From the NCBI GenBank assembly GCA_029624735.1, contig JARSSM010000016.1, forward strand, positions 131,993 to 195,992: a stretch of DNA of 64,000 bases, read 5' to 3'. This document shows, piece by piece, positions 35,833 to 43,561 of this stretch. The position numbers and the translations under genes were made by a program. A model generated the notes under the pieces. It saw nothing but the letters and a program-made list of their open reading frames with translations. It searched no databases and had not been told where the DNA came from. Numbering within the stretch: position 1 is the stretch's first letter; each line of letters begins with the position of its first letter. Source of the DNA: Defluviicoccus sp. GTDB lineage: Bacteria; Pseudomonadota; Alphaproteobacteria; Rhodospirillales; Defluviicoccaceae.

Positions 35833-38586
35833 ATGACCAGTCCCGCTCGTGCCGCCGCGCGAACACGGCTGCCGGCCGCGCCGGCGCTTGCTGCTGGCGT
35901 CCGTGAGGCCGCGTGGCTGCCGGCTGAAGGCGCTGCCGAACACTTGAGCCTTGCAGAGGCAGCCCGCCGGGTTGCCGCCGGCAGCGCCCCTTTCGTGTGT
36001 CATGCGGGTGCTGTCGCGAGGCGTCTCAAGCTTTCGCGCGTACGGGCTTTCGATGTGTTGGAGCTGTTCGCGTTCGTGCGGCCGGCTCGATTCTGTGTCC
36101 CGTCGCCGCGTGGGCTTGCCGCCGCCCTGCTGCTTCCCATTCCGACAACACTGGCGGAAGAGGCCTCGGCGCTGATCGCCATCGCCCAGGCGCTGTTGGC
36201 CGAACTGACGGCATCGCCACGACCGGATGCCGAAGCCGTGGCGCGGGCGATGGTGCAGGGCGGCTGGGCGTGGGCGGATGCGGTCTTGAGTGCCCTCGGT
36301 GCAGAAACGGCGTTCGCCGGCAGCCGGTCGGTCGAAGGGTTGCGGGTTTGGCGCCGGCTTGCCGATTTCGAGGAAGTGCCGCCACCGCCACCCGCGGACA
36401 GTTGGCCGGTGGAGCCGGTCGAGGCGCGGGCACGCCTGGTCCAGCTTCTGGGCGCAAAGGCGGAGCCGCGGCCGCAGCAGATGCAGTACGCGTCCCGCGT
36501 GGCCGGCGCCTTTTCTCCGCGCGAACGGGTCGGCGAACCGCATGTTGTTCTGGCGGAGGCGGGCACAGGGATCGGCAAGACGCTGGGCTACATCGCGCCG
36601 GCCACCTTATGGGCGCGCAAGAATAAGGCGAGCGTCTGGATCAGCACCTTCACCCGCAATCTGCAGCGCCAGCTCGATCGGGAACTCGATCGCGCCTATC
36701 CGCGCCGCGCTGACAAGGCCGCCAACGTGGTCGTGCGTAAGGGCCGCGAGAACCTGTTCTGTCTCCTGAACTACGAGGAGGCGGTGAACACGCTCGCCGG
36801 CCGGCTGGAGGCGACCGACGCCACGGCGCTCGGCCTCATTGCCCGCTGGGCCTTGGCGACGCGTGACGGCGACATGATTGGCGGCGATTTTCCCGCCTGG
36901 CTTGCCGATCTGCTCGGTCCCCGGCTGACGATTAACCTCACCGACACCCGCGGCGAATGCATCTACAGCGCCTGTCCACACTACCGCCGCTGTTTCATCG
37001 AACGCGCCATCCGCAGGGCACGCAGCGCCGAGATCGTGGTGGCCAACCATGCGCTGGTGATGGTGCACGCTGCGCGCGGGGCCGAGGATGGCGGCCTGCC
37101 GACACGCTACGTGTTCGACGAGGCGCATCATCTGTTTGAGGCCGCGGACAGCGCGTTCTCGATCGCTTTGAGCGGCCTTGAAACCGCTGAGCTCAGGCGC
37201 TGGCTGCGGGGCGCCGAAGGGGCCGGGCGCTCACGGCGGCGCGGGCTGCAGGAGCGGGTCGAAGGACTGTTCTTCGACATCCCCGCCGCACTCGAAGCGT
37301 TGCATGTTCTCTCCCAAGCGGCGGCAGCGCTGCCGGGTCCGGGCTGGCGGCAGCGCTTGGTTGCTGGGAACCCGATTGGCCCGAGCGAGGAACTGCTCGC
37401 CTTGGTTCGGGCTCAGGTGCTTGCCCGCAACCCGGATGCCGAAACCGCCTACAGCCTGGAAGCGGCGTTGCGGCCGCCGGTGGCGGGACTGATCGAGGCC
37501 GGACACGCGCTCGATCAGGCGCTGATGCTGTTTGCCGCACCGCTGCAGGTCCTCGTCCGTGCGCTCAGCGAGCGGCTCGATGCGGAAGCGGCGACCCTTG
37601 ACAGCGAAACCAAGCGCCGGATCGAGGGCGTTCGGCGGAGCCTTCTGCGCCGCGCGTGCGAGCCGATCGCCGGCTGGCGCTCGGTCCTGCAGACTCTCGG
37701 GGCAGAGACGCCGGACGATTTTGTCGACTGGCTGCAGGTCGAGCGCATTGACGGTCGGGAGATCGATGTCGGGCTGTACCGGCATTGGCTTGATCCGACG
37801 CGGCCTCTGGCGGCGGCGGTGCTGGCGCCCTCACACGGCGCGGTCATCACGTCTGCGACCTTGCGCGATGGGACCGGCGACGAGGAGACCGACTGGGCGT
37901 GGGCGCAGGCGCGCACTGGTGTGGGCCACCTCGGGGTCCCGCCGGTGCTCTCGGCCCTGGCCTCGCCGTTCGATTACGGCCGGCAGGCGCGCATTCTGAT
38001 CGTCACCGATGTCAGTCGGGATGAGATGCGCCAAGTAGCGGCGGCCTATCGGGAGCTGTTCTTGGCTGCCGGCGGCGGCGGGCTCGGTCTGTTCACCGCC
38101 ATCAGCCGGTTGCGCACGGTTTACGATGGCATCGCCGGCGCCCTCGAAGACGCGGGTATTCGCCTGTTCGCCCAGCACGTCGATGCGCTCGATCTGGGCT
38201 CCCTGGTTGATATCTTCCGCGCCGAAGAGACGTCGTGTCTCCTGGGCACCGATGCCGTCCGCGACGGGATCGACGTGCCGGGCCGCGCGCTGCGGCTGAT
38301 TGTGTTCGACCGTGTGCCATGGCCGCGGCCGACGGTCCTGCACCGGGCGCGTCGCCAGGCCTTCGGCGGCCGCAGCTACGACGAAGCGCTGGTGCGGGCA
38401 CGCTTGAAGCAGGCGTTCGGCCGCCTCATTCGCGGCGCCGACGACCACGGCGTCTTCGTCATGCTCGATCGCGGCCTGCCGTCGCGGCTGCTGACGGCGT
38501 TTCCGCCCGAGGTTCCAATCCAAAGGCTGGGGCTCAAGGAAGCCATCGCCGAAACGCGGACGACGCTCGCCGGCCCGGCACCATGA
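35833..38586 (+). CDS. DinG/XPD-family Fe-S DNA helicase
   Basis: 917 residues. A superfamily 2 ATP-dependent helicase with Walker A AEAGTGIGKT near residues 241-250, the DEAH box at 429-432, and four cysteines (C310, C376, C381, C387) placed like the 4Fe-4S domain of DinG/XPD. Later motifs include ITSATLRDG, LLGTDAVRDGIDVPG and the final arginine motif KQAFGRLIRGADDHG. Residues 1-210 are an extra Ala-rich region typical of alphaproteobacterial members. Likely role: unwinding of DNA with 5'-3' polarity in repair or of R-loops; this is family knowledge. Confidence 0.92.
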   Translation: MTSPARAAARTRLPAAPALAAGVREAAWLPAEGAAEHLSLAEAARRVAAGSAPFVCHAGAVARRLKLSRVRAFDVLELFAFVRPARFCVPSPRGLAAALLLPIPTTLAEEASALIAIAQALLAELTASPRPDAEAVARAMVQGGWAWADAVLSALGAETAFAGSRSVEGLRVWRRLADFEEVPPPPPADSWPVEPVEARARLVQLLGAKAEPRPQQMQYASRVAGAFSPRERVGEPHVVLAEAGTGIGKTLGYIAPATLWARKNKASVWISTFTRNLQRQLDRELDRAYPRRADKAANVVVRKGRENLFCLLNYEEAVNTLAGRLEATDATALGLIARWALATRDGDMIGGDFPAWLADLLGPRLTINLTDTRGECIYSACPHYRRCFIERAIRRARSAEIVVANHALVMVHAARGAEDGGLPTRYVFDEAHHLFEAADSAFSIALSGLETAELRRWLRGAEGAGRSRRRGLQERVEGLFFDIPAALEALHVLSQAAAALPGPGWRQRLVAGNPIGPSEELLALVRAQVLARNPDAETAYSLEAALRPPVAGLIEAGHALDQALMLFAAPLQVLVRALSERLDAEAATLDSETKRRIEGVRRSLLRRACEPIAGWRSVLQTLGAETPDDFVDWLQVERIDGREIDVGLYRHWLDPTRPLAAAVLAPSHGAVITSATLRDGTGDEETDWAWAQARTGVGHLGVPPVLSALASPFDYGRQARILIVTDVSRDEMRQVAAAYRELFLAAGGGGLGLFTAISRLRTVYDGIAGALEDAGIRLFAQHVDALDLGSLVDIFRAEETSCLLGTDAVRDGIDVPGRALRLIVFDRVPWPRPTVLHRARRQAFGGRSYDEALVRARLKQAFGRLIRGADDHGVFVMLDRGLPSRLLTAFPPEVPIQRLGLKEAIAETRTTLAGPAP

Positions 38587-38728
38587 GAGCCGCAGGATGG
38601 CGCAGAGCCGGCCGCTGCGCGCGCGGCAGGCTTGACGGGCGGTCTTTCCAAATTCTAAGGGTGCTGGCGGAGCCGGCGGCGCTGATCTTGGCCACGATGC
38701 CGGCCCGAAGCGGGAAAATGGGGTGTGC

Positions 38729-39133
38729 ATGATCAGTCATCACGCAGCTCTCATCTACACGATGGTGCTGGTCTCGGCAGCCGATCGCAACATGACCGAC
38801 GCGGAACTGCGCCAGATCGGCGAAATTATCACCGGTCTGCCGATTTTCCGCGACTACAACAACGAGAACCTGGCCGCAACCACTGCCTCATGCGCCGAGC
38901 TGCTGGACGACGAAGCCGGCCTCGACAAAGCGCTCGAGGTGATCGAGGCTGCCTTGCCCGATCGGTTGCGGGAAACGGCGTACGCGCTCGCCTGCGATGT
39001 TGCTGCCGCCGACGGCCGGGTCGCGGTGGAAGAGTCCCGCATGCTGGAACTGATCCGCGATCGGCTCGATATTGACAGCCTCATCGCGGCTGCCATCGAG
39101 CGCGGCGCGCGGGCCCGCTTCGCAACGCTCTGA
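38729..39133 (+). CDS. TerB-like (tellurite-resistance-type) protein
   Basis: 134 residues from the ATG at 38729 (an in-frame GTG two codons earlier is possible). Helical, acidic, with the TerB-like pattern of paired acidic motifs: VSAADRNMTDAELRQI and CDVAAADGRVAVEESRMLELI. Each resembles the metal-binding half of TerB/DjlA-type domains. It starts about 140 bp after the helicase gene and is the last recognisable gene before the unassigned cassette. TerB-like modules often accompany stress and conflict systems, but this one may simply be a housekeeping member. Confidence 0.82.
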   Translation: MISHHAALIYTMVLVSAADRNMTDAELRQIGEIITGLPIFRDYNNENLAATTASCAELLDDEAGLDKALEVIEAALPDRLRETAYALACDVAAADGRVAVEESRMLELIRDRLDIDSLIAAAIERGARARFATL

Positions 39134-39461
39134 CCGTCGCAGCGAACAAGAGCAGCGCGGGTCGCACGACCGCAGTCACTGACGCTGGCCGCGCCATGAC
39201 CTAGTGCACTGGCACAAACAGAGCGTCCATCCTGTTTGTGCCGAAAGTGCACGCGATTCAATATGTTGTGCAGCGACAACCGTGCTCGGGCGCGACTCGC
39301 CTGATTGGGCCGCTGCAACAACAGCGCGCGTCCACCTGCCAGAGTTTCTTCTGGCCTAGCGGCTAACTAAGAATTACTATGATTTTCAACATGCCGGCGG
39401 TTCCGCCAAGGGGAGTGCCGCTGAGCAAACACAAGTGTCTTGACAGGGGAGGAGGGCGGCG
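39134..39461 (+). other. 328-bp leader region of the unassigned six-gene cassette
   Basis: No gene is visible. It holds a long palindrome (39204-39252), a smaller inverted repeat (GTTGTGCAGCGACAAC, about 39264-39279), and an AT-rich stretch at about 39363-39390 with TACTAT at 39376-39381 that could serve as a -10 element. No good -35 match is spaced correctly, so a promoter here is plausible but weakly supported. Confidence 0.5.
39204..39252. promoter_or_regulatory. Long palindrome upstream of the unassigned cassette
   Basis: An outer 7-bp arm GTGCACT (39204-39210) pairs with AGTGCAC (39246-39252), and an inner 11-bp arm GGCACAAACAG (39211-39221) pairs exactly with CTGTTTGTGCC (39232-39242), around a 10-base loop with a 3-base bulge (39243-39245). 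Eighteen base pairs match perfectly. There is no T-run after it, so it is not a standard terminator. It could be an operator for a dimeric repressor, an RNA hairpin in the leader, or a transcript end for the TerB-like gene. Confidence 0.75.
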
Positions 39462-39731
39462 GTGACCAAGGCGACCGTGCAGAGCGGCGACACGCTCAGC
39501 CTGAGCGGACGTTCAATCAAGATCGGCGTTGCCGCCGGTGCCAATAACCCGGTGGTGTTGTTGGCACTCGCCGACGGCACCGCCCGCGGGCCGGTCCTCA
39601 CCCCCGGGCGGGCGAAAATCTACCACTCAAAGCACGATTTGGTGGAACTTGGGAACATGGGTGACTGCGACCTGGAGGTCGAGTTCCCTGCGCCCGGCAT
39701 TGGTGATCCCCGCTTCGAAGAAGACATCTGA
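39462..39731 (+). CDS. Small protein of unknown function, first gene of the unassigned cassette
   Basis: 89 residues from a GTG with a strong upstream GGGGAGGAGGG. The composition suggests an all-beta domain: SGDTLSLSGRSIKIGVAAGANNPVVLL, then VLTPGRAKIYHSKHDLVEL and a Pro/acidic tail. No signal peptide, membrane segment or cysteine pair (one Cys only). I do not recognise the family. It could be a small carbohydrate- or ligand-binding sandwich or a structural subunit. Confidence 0.7.
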   Translation: MTKATVQSGDTLSLSGRSIKIGVAAGANNPVVLLALADGTARGPVLTPGRAKIYHSKHDLVELGNMGDCDLEVEFPAPGIGDPRFEEDI

Positions 39732-39801
39732 GCGCTAGCCAGGGCTTGACCGGCCGCCACTCTCTCCACTGCCGTCGTTCGGGCCTGCAAGGAGCAGATT
39801 G

Positions 39802-40710
39802 ATGCCGCATGCCGAAGAGCATTTCACCGAAGAGCACGCCACGGACAGCGAGGAACATCGGGAAGAGCTGGAGCGGGTCAGCACGGAAGAGCGCGCCCGC
39901 GCCCGCACGACCTTGCGCCAAGCGATGACCGACATCGTCAACAGCAACAAAACGCTGGTCAAGAGCATCGAGAACCTGACGGCGCGCATGAACAACCTCG
40001 ATGCCAAGGATGCGCTGAAAGCGAAGGTTTCGGAGCAACCAGGTGTCGTCACCAAGGATCCAGCCACCGGAAAAAACGAGCTGTCGACGAAGGAAAAGAA
40101 GGTCGGCAAGGTTCTGGAGAACGCCGACGCCAACAATAACGACAACAGCAACGGTGCGGCGAAGGAAGCGAAGCTGGGCAAGACGGCTGCCTTCTGCGCC
40201 ATCGTAACCGCGCTGGGTCCATACATGCTGAATATCTTCCAGCTTTTTCGCGACGCAATGGCTGGCAAGGACATCACGAGCGGCCTGCTCGATGCCGCCG
40301 ACAGCGCGCTGATCATGGCGCTGGTGAACAAGTGGCAGAACGAGACCGACCAGGAATACTGGGACGATTTCGCCAACTTCTTTCAGGCACATACGGTGGC
40401 CAAGGATGTTGGCGGAGCGGCCGCAGGCGCGGCGCCGACGCGGCCGGATCCAACCTCCGCCGACCTGGTGCTGATCCTCCACTATTCCTCGATCCTCAAT
40501 CCGGTGCCGTTGACGACCGGCTTCACCTGGGCAACCGCCAAAGAGAAGGCGGACAAGGTCGATGAATTGACCAAGCTTTACACGCCCGACATCGCCGGAA
40601 AGGTCAACTTCATTAAGAGCCTGGCCAGCATTAAGGTCCGCGGCAACACCGTCCCGCGTGGCGTTCAGGCCAATCTCGGCGAAATCGCCGTTGCCAACGC
40701 GATCACTTGA
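39802..40710 (+). CDS. Protein of unknown function with charged N-terminal helix and hydrophobic central segment
   Basis: 302 residues from the ATG at 39802 (AAGGAG upstream). Residues 1-75 are highly charged and helical, likely a coiled coil (EEHREELERVSTEERARAR). Residues 80-125 are a Lys/Asn-rich low-complexity linker. Residues 128-149 are hydrophobic (AAFCAIVTALGPYMLNIF) and may enter a membrane or be buried in a bundle. The rest is helical with WQNETDQEYWDDFANFF. There is no signal peptide. This layout is seen in helical pore-formers and in many unrelated proteins, so no function is assigned. Confidence 0.7.
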   Translation: MPHAEEHFTEEHATDSEEHREELERVSTEERARARTTLRQAMTDIVNSNKTLVKSIENLTARMNNLDAKDALKAKVSEQPGVVTKDPATGKNELSTKEKKVGKVLENADANNNDNSNGAAKEAKLGKTAAFCAIVTALGPYMLNIFQLFRDAMAGKDITSGLLDAADSALIMALVNKWQNETDQEYWDDFANFFQAHTVAKDVGGAAAGAAPTRPDPTSADLVLILHYSSILNPVPLTTGFTWATAKEKADKVDELTKLYTPDIAGKVNFIKSLASIKVRGNTVPRGVQANLGEIAVANAIT

Positions 40711-40746
40711 CGGCGCGCGCTTAAATGACGTGGGAGGGGCTGCCCA

Positions 40747-42483
40747 ATGACTGCCAACCCGTTGAAGACATCGCTTTCGGCGCTGGAAACGATCGCCTTC
40801 ATTCTGCCGGGCCCCTGGGGGCCGATCGCCAGCGCTGCATTGAACGTGTTCGGAACGTTGATCGATCCAGAGCAGCCGGATCCCAATAAGCCGGTTTTGG
40901 ACGCCATCAATGCCGGGTTCGGAGATCTGAAAGGCTTTCTGACGTCGCAAAAGATTGACGATGCCAGCGGCTACATCAAGTTTATGGAAAAGTGGCTTGC
41001 CTCGACGGAAGATTTAAAAACACTGGATACAAACACGTCTACCCTTAAGAAGGTGATTGATGGGGTAAAGTCGGTTAGTACGCTTGAAACGCCGACCAAC
41101 GCCATTGAGACGACAATTTCCGCTGTTGAGTCTACTCTGAGAGCGGACACGAAACTACCAAACTATTTTGATCTCGCGCAGGCAGCGATATCGACACTAA
41201 TTGGAATGCGCGTTTGTCAGTCTTCGTGTCTGAGCTATCGCGTACTTTTGCAGCAGAAGCTCGTATGTTGCCTCGAACGTAGCGATCGCGATGAAGACAA
41301 GAAAGCCGTCTTTGACGCAATGCAGGATCTGCAGTCATATTTCGATGTTCTCTGCACGACAGTTAAAGATTATCTGGCTGATAAGAGTGTTATCAAGGAT
41401 ATCGAGACGAAATGCGATGATGTCAGGGATGCGCTTGTCAACCGCATCGGACCGGTGACGTACGAAGGAAGCGAGCCAGCGTGGCCGTGGGACAGCGCCG
41501 AGTCTGATGGTTACTATTATCAGGATAACTGCACTGTTCCGATACGCTACGACGAGCTGAAAAACCAGTGGGACACCGTTCTCGTTAGCGGGGCGATGGG
41601 AGACTTCACCACCAGATGGGAAAAGAAAACGGACCGCAAGCATGAAGTGGAGCAGTTGCGCGCGAACAGAATTGCCACTCTGAAGAAGCAATGCGACGAC
41701 TTCAAGCAGGATGCACTGAAGATCTTGCAGACGGCGAAAGATAAATCTACTGCCGGGGTTGATGGCCAGCCGGCGCCGGCCACGACCAAGCCCGCAGTCG
41801 ACCAGAAGCAAACCGATTGGAACAACGCATGGAAATTCGCCGACAAGTGGGTGCGCTATTCGGTTCAGTTTCAGGGAACGACCATCACGACGGTTGCATC
41901 ACCGTCGTCGGATTGGCTGAAGTGCGATTGGCCATCGAAGACCTGTCCGGCGGTGACGTTGCCGGACGATCCGTCCAGCTCGGCCATCGGCCGCATTGTG
42001 CTGCGTGAAGTCGCGGATGACGCGACTGGCCGCAACAGCACAACATACGCCATCCCGCTGCCGAACATGACGACGAAGGTTCTGGTCGATCTTTGCCCGG
42101 TCAACGACGACGATATCTGCCCCACGGCGTTGATCGCGCCAGTCATTCGCTGGTGCAACTACGATTCCAAGAAAGGGGATCCGAAGCGGACTTGGCCGGA
42201 TCCCTATCGGGTTCGCTACCGCTACAAGTACACGAACAAGAAGGGCGCGTCCCTCGAGTGGAGCCCGTGGAGCGTGCCTTTTGACCGGAAATCCGCGGAC
42301 TTCAACAACGATGGCTACTACAACGCGAATTACTATTCGGCGCAGATGTTGGTGCCGCCCGTTGCCAACTGCGACTTCGTTCTGCAGCGGAAGTTCAAAG
42401 ATGAAGATCCGAAAACGATCAAGGCACGGGTCGCGGCTGCTGGCAATGGCCTGGTCTATCTTTGCGACGATGAAGGACCATGA
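40747..42483 (+). CDS. Protein of unknown function, possible helical-bundle/pore-former with C-terminal beta domain
   Basis: 578 residues. Residues 13-37 are hydrophobic with glycine/proline (ETIAFILPGPWGPIASAALN). Residues 50-235 look like a long helical bundle with clustered cysteines (C157, C161, C174, C175). Residues 290-335 form a charged helix, and 365-578 are beta-rich with many Tyr/Trp (RVRYRYKYTNKK, LEWSPWS). No secretion signal is visible. Bases about 40980-41450 are clearly AT-richer (near half G+C by eye) with codon use unlike the neighbours, suggesting recent acquisition. A hydrophobic helix leading a helical domain plus a C-terminal beta domain recalls alpha-pore-forming and Cry-like toxins, but I recognise no diagnostic motif. 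Confidence 0.75.
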   Translation: MTANPLKTSLSALETIAFILPGPWGPIASAALNVFGTLIDPEQPDPNKPVLDAINAGFGDLKGFLTSQKIDDASGYIKFMEKWLASTEDLKTLDTNTSTLKKVIDGVKSVSTLETPTNAIETTISAVESTLRADTKLPNYFDLAQAAISTLIGMRVCQSSCLSYRVLLQQKLVCCLERSDRDEDKKAVFDAMQDLQSYFDVLCTTVKDYLADKSVIKDIETKCDDVRDALVNRIGPVTYEGSEPAWPWDSAESDGYYYQDNCTVPIRYDELKNQWDTVLVSGAMGDFTTRWEKKTDRKHEVEQLRANRIATLKKQCDDFKQDALKILQTAKDKSTAGVDGQPAPATTKPAVDQKQTDWNNAWKFADKWVRYSVQFQGTTITTVASPSSDWLKCDWPSKTCPAVTLPDDPSSSAIGRIVLREVADDATGRNSTTYAIPLPNMTTKVLVDLCPVNDDDICPTALIAPVIRWCNYDSKKGDPKRTWPDPYRVRYRYKYTNKKGASLEWSPWSVPFDRKSADFNNDGYYNANYYSAQMLVPPVANCDFVLQRKFKDEDPKTIKARVAAAGNGLVYLCDDEGP

Positions 42484-42527
42484 GTTCGAGGTGATGCTGT
42501 AATTGTAGTAATGGGAAGGGAGAGGAC

Positions 42528-42980
42528 ATGCTGGGAACTGTTCAGGTCGTTCTGAAGCCGTCCGTGTTTGCAGGGAACGGGAAGGAAGGCGATTTCGCCT
42601 GGATGATCGAGCAACCGCAGTACGAGCAGGCGCTGTTCGTCTTCAACGACAACGAAAGCCAGTTCCTCTCCTACATGGATGGCACCAGCGTCGGCGGCGG
42701 CAACGCCGTTATCCGCCCCTATCAGGGGGCGGGCGCGAGGGCAGCGGGGGTGCCGACCGGACCGGGCTACGACGCGCTCACGACCGAGAACAAGGCGATC
42801 ATCGATCGGGCGCTGGCGCGGGTCCGGTCGCTGATCAAGAGCGGCAGGTACACCATGCTCGTCTACAGCGCTGACGAGACCGATCCGTCGCTGCTCGGCC
42901 ATGGCATCTTTGATGTCGGCGAGGACGTCCGCCGCTACATCGTCGCCGAATTGAAAACAATCGCATCATCAGCAGCGTAG
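42528..42980 (+). CDS. Compact alpha/beta protein of uncharacterised family
   Basis: 150 residues with GGGAGAGG upstream of the ATG. Short sharply patterned motifs suggest a ligand site: FVFNDNESQF (residues 37-46), GGGNAVIRPY (57-66 region), GVPTG (74-78), VYSADE (112-117) and LGHGIFDVGEDVRRYI. From memory, similar small proteins occur in cyanobacteria and other bacteria as hypothetical proteins; I cannot confirm by search. The GGGN and GIF motifs loosely recall macrodomain-like nucleotide-binding loops, which is speculation. It is the most conserved-looking member of the cassette. Confidence 0.78.
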   Translation: MLGTVQVVLKPSVFAGNGKEGDFAWMIEQPQYEQALFVFNDNESQFLSYMDGTSVGGGNAVIRPYQGAGARAAGVPTGPGYDALTTENKAIIDRALARVRSLIKSGRYTMLVYSADETDPSLLGHGIFDVGEDVRRYIVAELKTIASSAA

Positions 42981-42989
42981 GGGATCGTC

Positions 42990-43166
42990 ATGGCGCAGAA
43001 CACCAATCAGCCGGCACCGTTCGATCAATCACTGCCGTACACCATCCATTTCCTTGATGGCTCGACGCGACTCGTGACCGACGGCTCCGACCCGGAGCCC
43101 ATCATCTTTGCCACCGCTTCGCGTTATACGCTCGGGCCGGGCCAGCATGTGTATGTCACCGGATGA
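42990..43166 (+). CDS. Very small protein in the unassigned cassette
   Basis: 58 residues, start ATG 9 bp after the previous stop with AGGGGATC upstream. Predicted mostly beta: the N-terminal ~15 residues are polar (AQNTNQPAPFDQ), then LPYTIHFLDGSTRLVTDG and a C-terminal RYTLGPGQHVYVTG. It loosely resembles the 89-residue protein in size and beta character. I do not recognise it. Tight spacing and a plausible ribosome-binding site support it as a real gene. Confidence 0.6.
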   Translation: MAQNTNQPAPFDQSLPYTIHFLDGSTRLVTDGSDPEPIIFATASRYTLGPGQHVYVTG

Positions 43167-43206
43167 ATTCTCGCGCAAAGCGCCGCAAGGCGGGAGGTAC
43201 TGAGGC

Positions 43207-43434
43207 ATGGTGGATCCCAAGGTCAGCATGATCATGTCGCTGATCGTCGCGCGCTTCGCCTGCGACGGCGGCATTGCCCAAAACCTCGCGACACAGATCT
43301 TCAATGCCAGACCGCAGATGTCGAACGCCCAGATTACGAACCTTCTGGCGCGGCAGTTCAACGTCACCGGTGCCGGCGTGCTGTTTCTTTCCGACGAAAC
43401 CAGCAAGGACATCGAGAACGTCCTGAACGCGTGA
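43207..43434 (+). CDS. Small helical protein, last gene of the unassigned cassette
   Basis: 75 residues; GGGAGGTACTGAGGC precedes the ATG. Predicted helical throughout: VSMIMSLIVARFACDGGIAQNLATQIF, then SNAQITNLLARQFNVTG and a short acidic tail. The first helix is hydrophobic but also carries Arg and Asp, so it is more likely packed than membrane-spanning. No family is recognised. It starts 40 bp after the 58-residue gene and is followed by the second REP-like element. Confidence 0.65.
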   Translation: MVDPKVSMIMSLIVARFACDGGIAQNLATQIFNARPQMSNAQITNLLARQFNVTGAGVLFLSDETSKDIENVLNA

Positions 43435-43470
43435 GCGCTCACCCGCCGTGCGCCGATTGGCAAGATGAAC

Positions 43471-43556
43471 GTCATTGCGAGCGAAGCGAAGCAATCCAGC
43501 TCTTATAACACATTGAAATAATGGATTGCTTCGTCGCTATCGCGCCTCGCAATGAC
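43471..43556. repeat. REP-like palindromic dispersed repeat, copy 2
   Basis: Left arm GTCATTGCGAGCGAAGCG continuing to GCAATCCAG (43471-43499) faces a right arm starting TGGATTGCTTCGTCGC and ending CGCAATGAC (43522-43556). It matches copy 1 at 10253-10353 in both arms, while the central loop differs. It lies between the convergent ends of the cassette and the large flavoprotein gene. Confidence 0.82.
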
Positions 43557-43561
43557 GCGTC

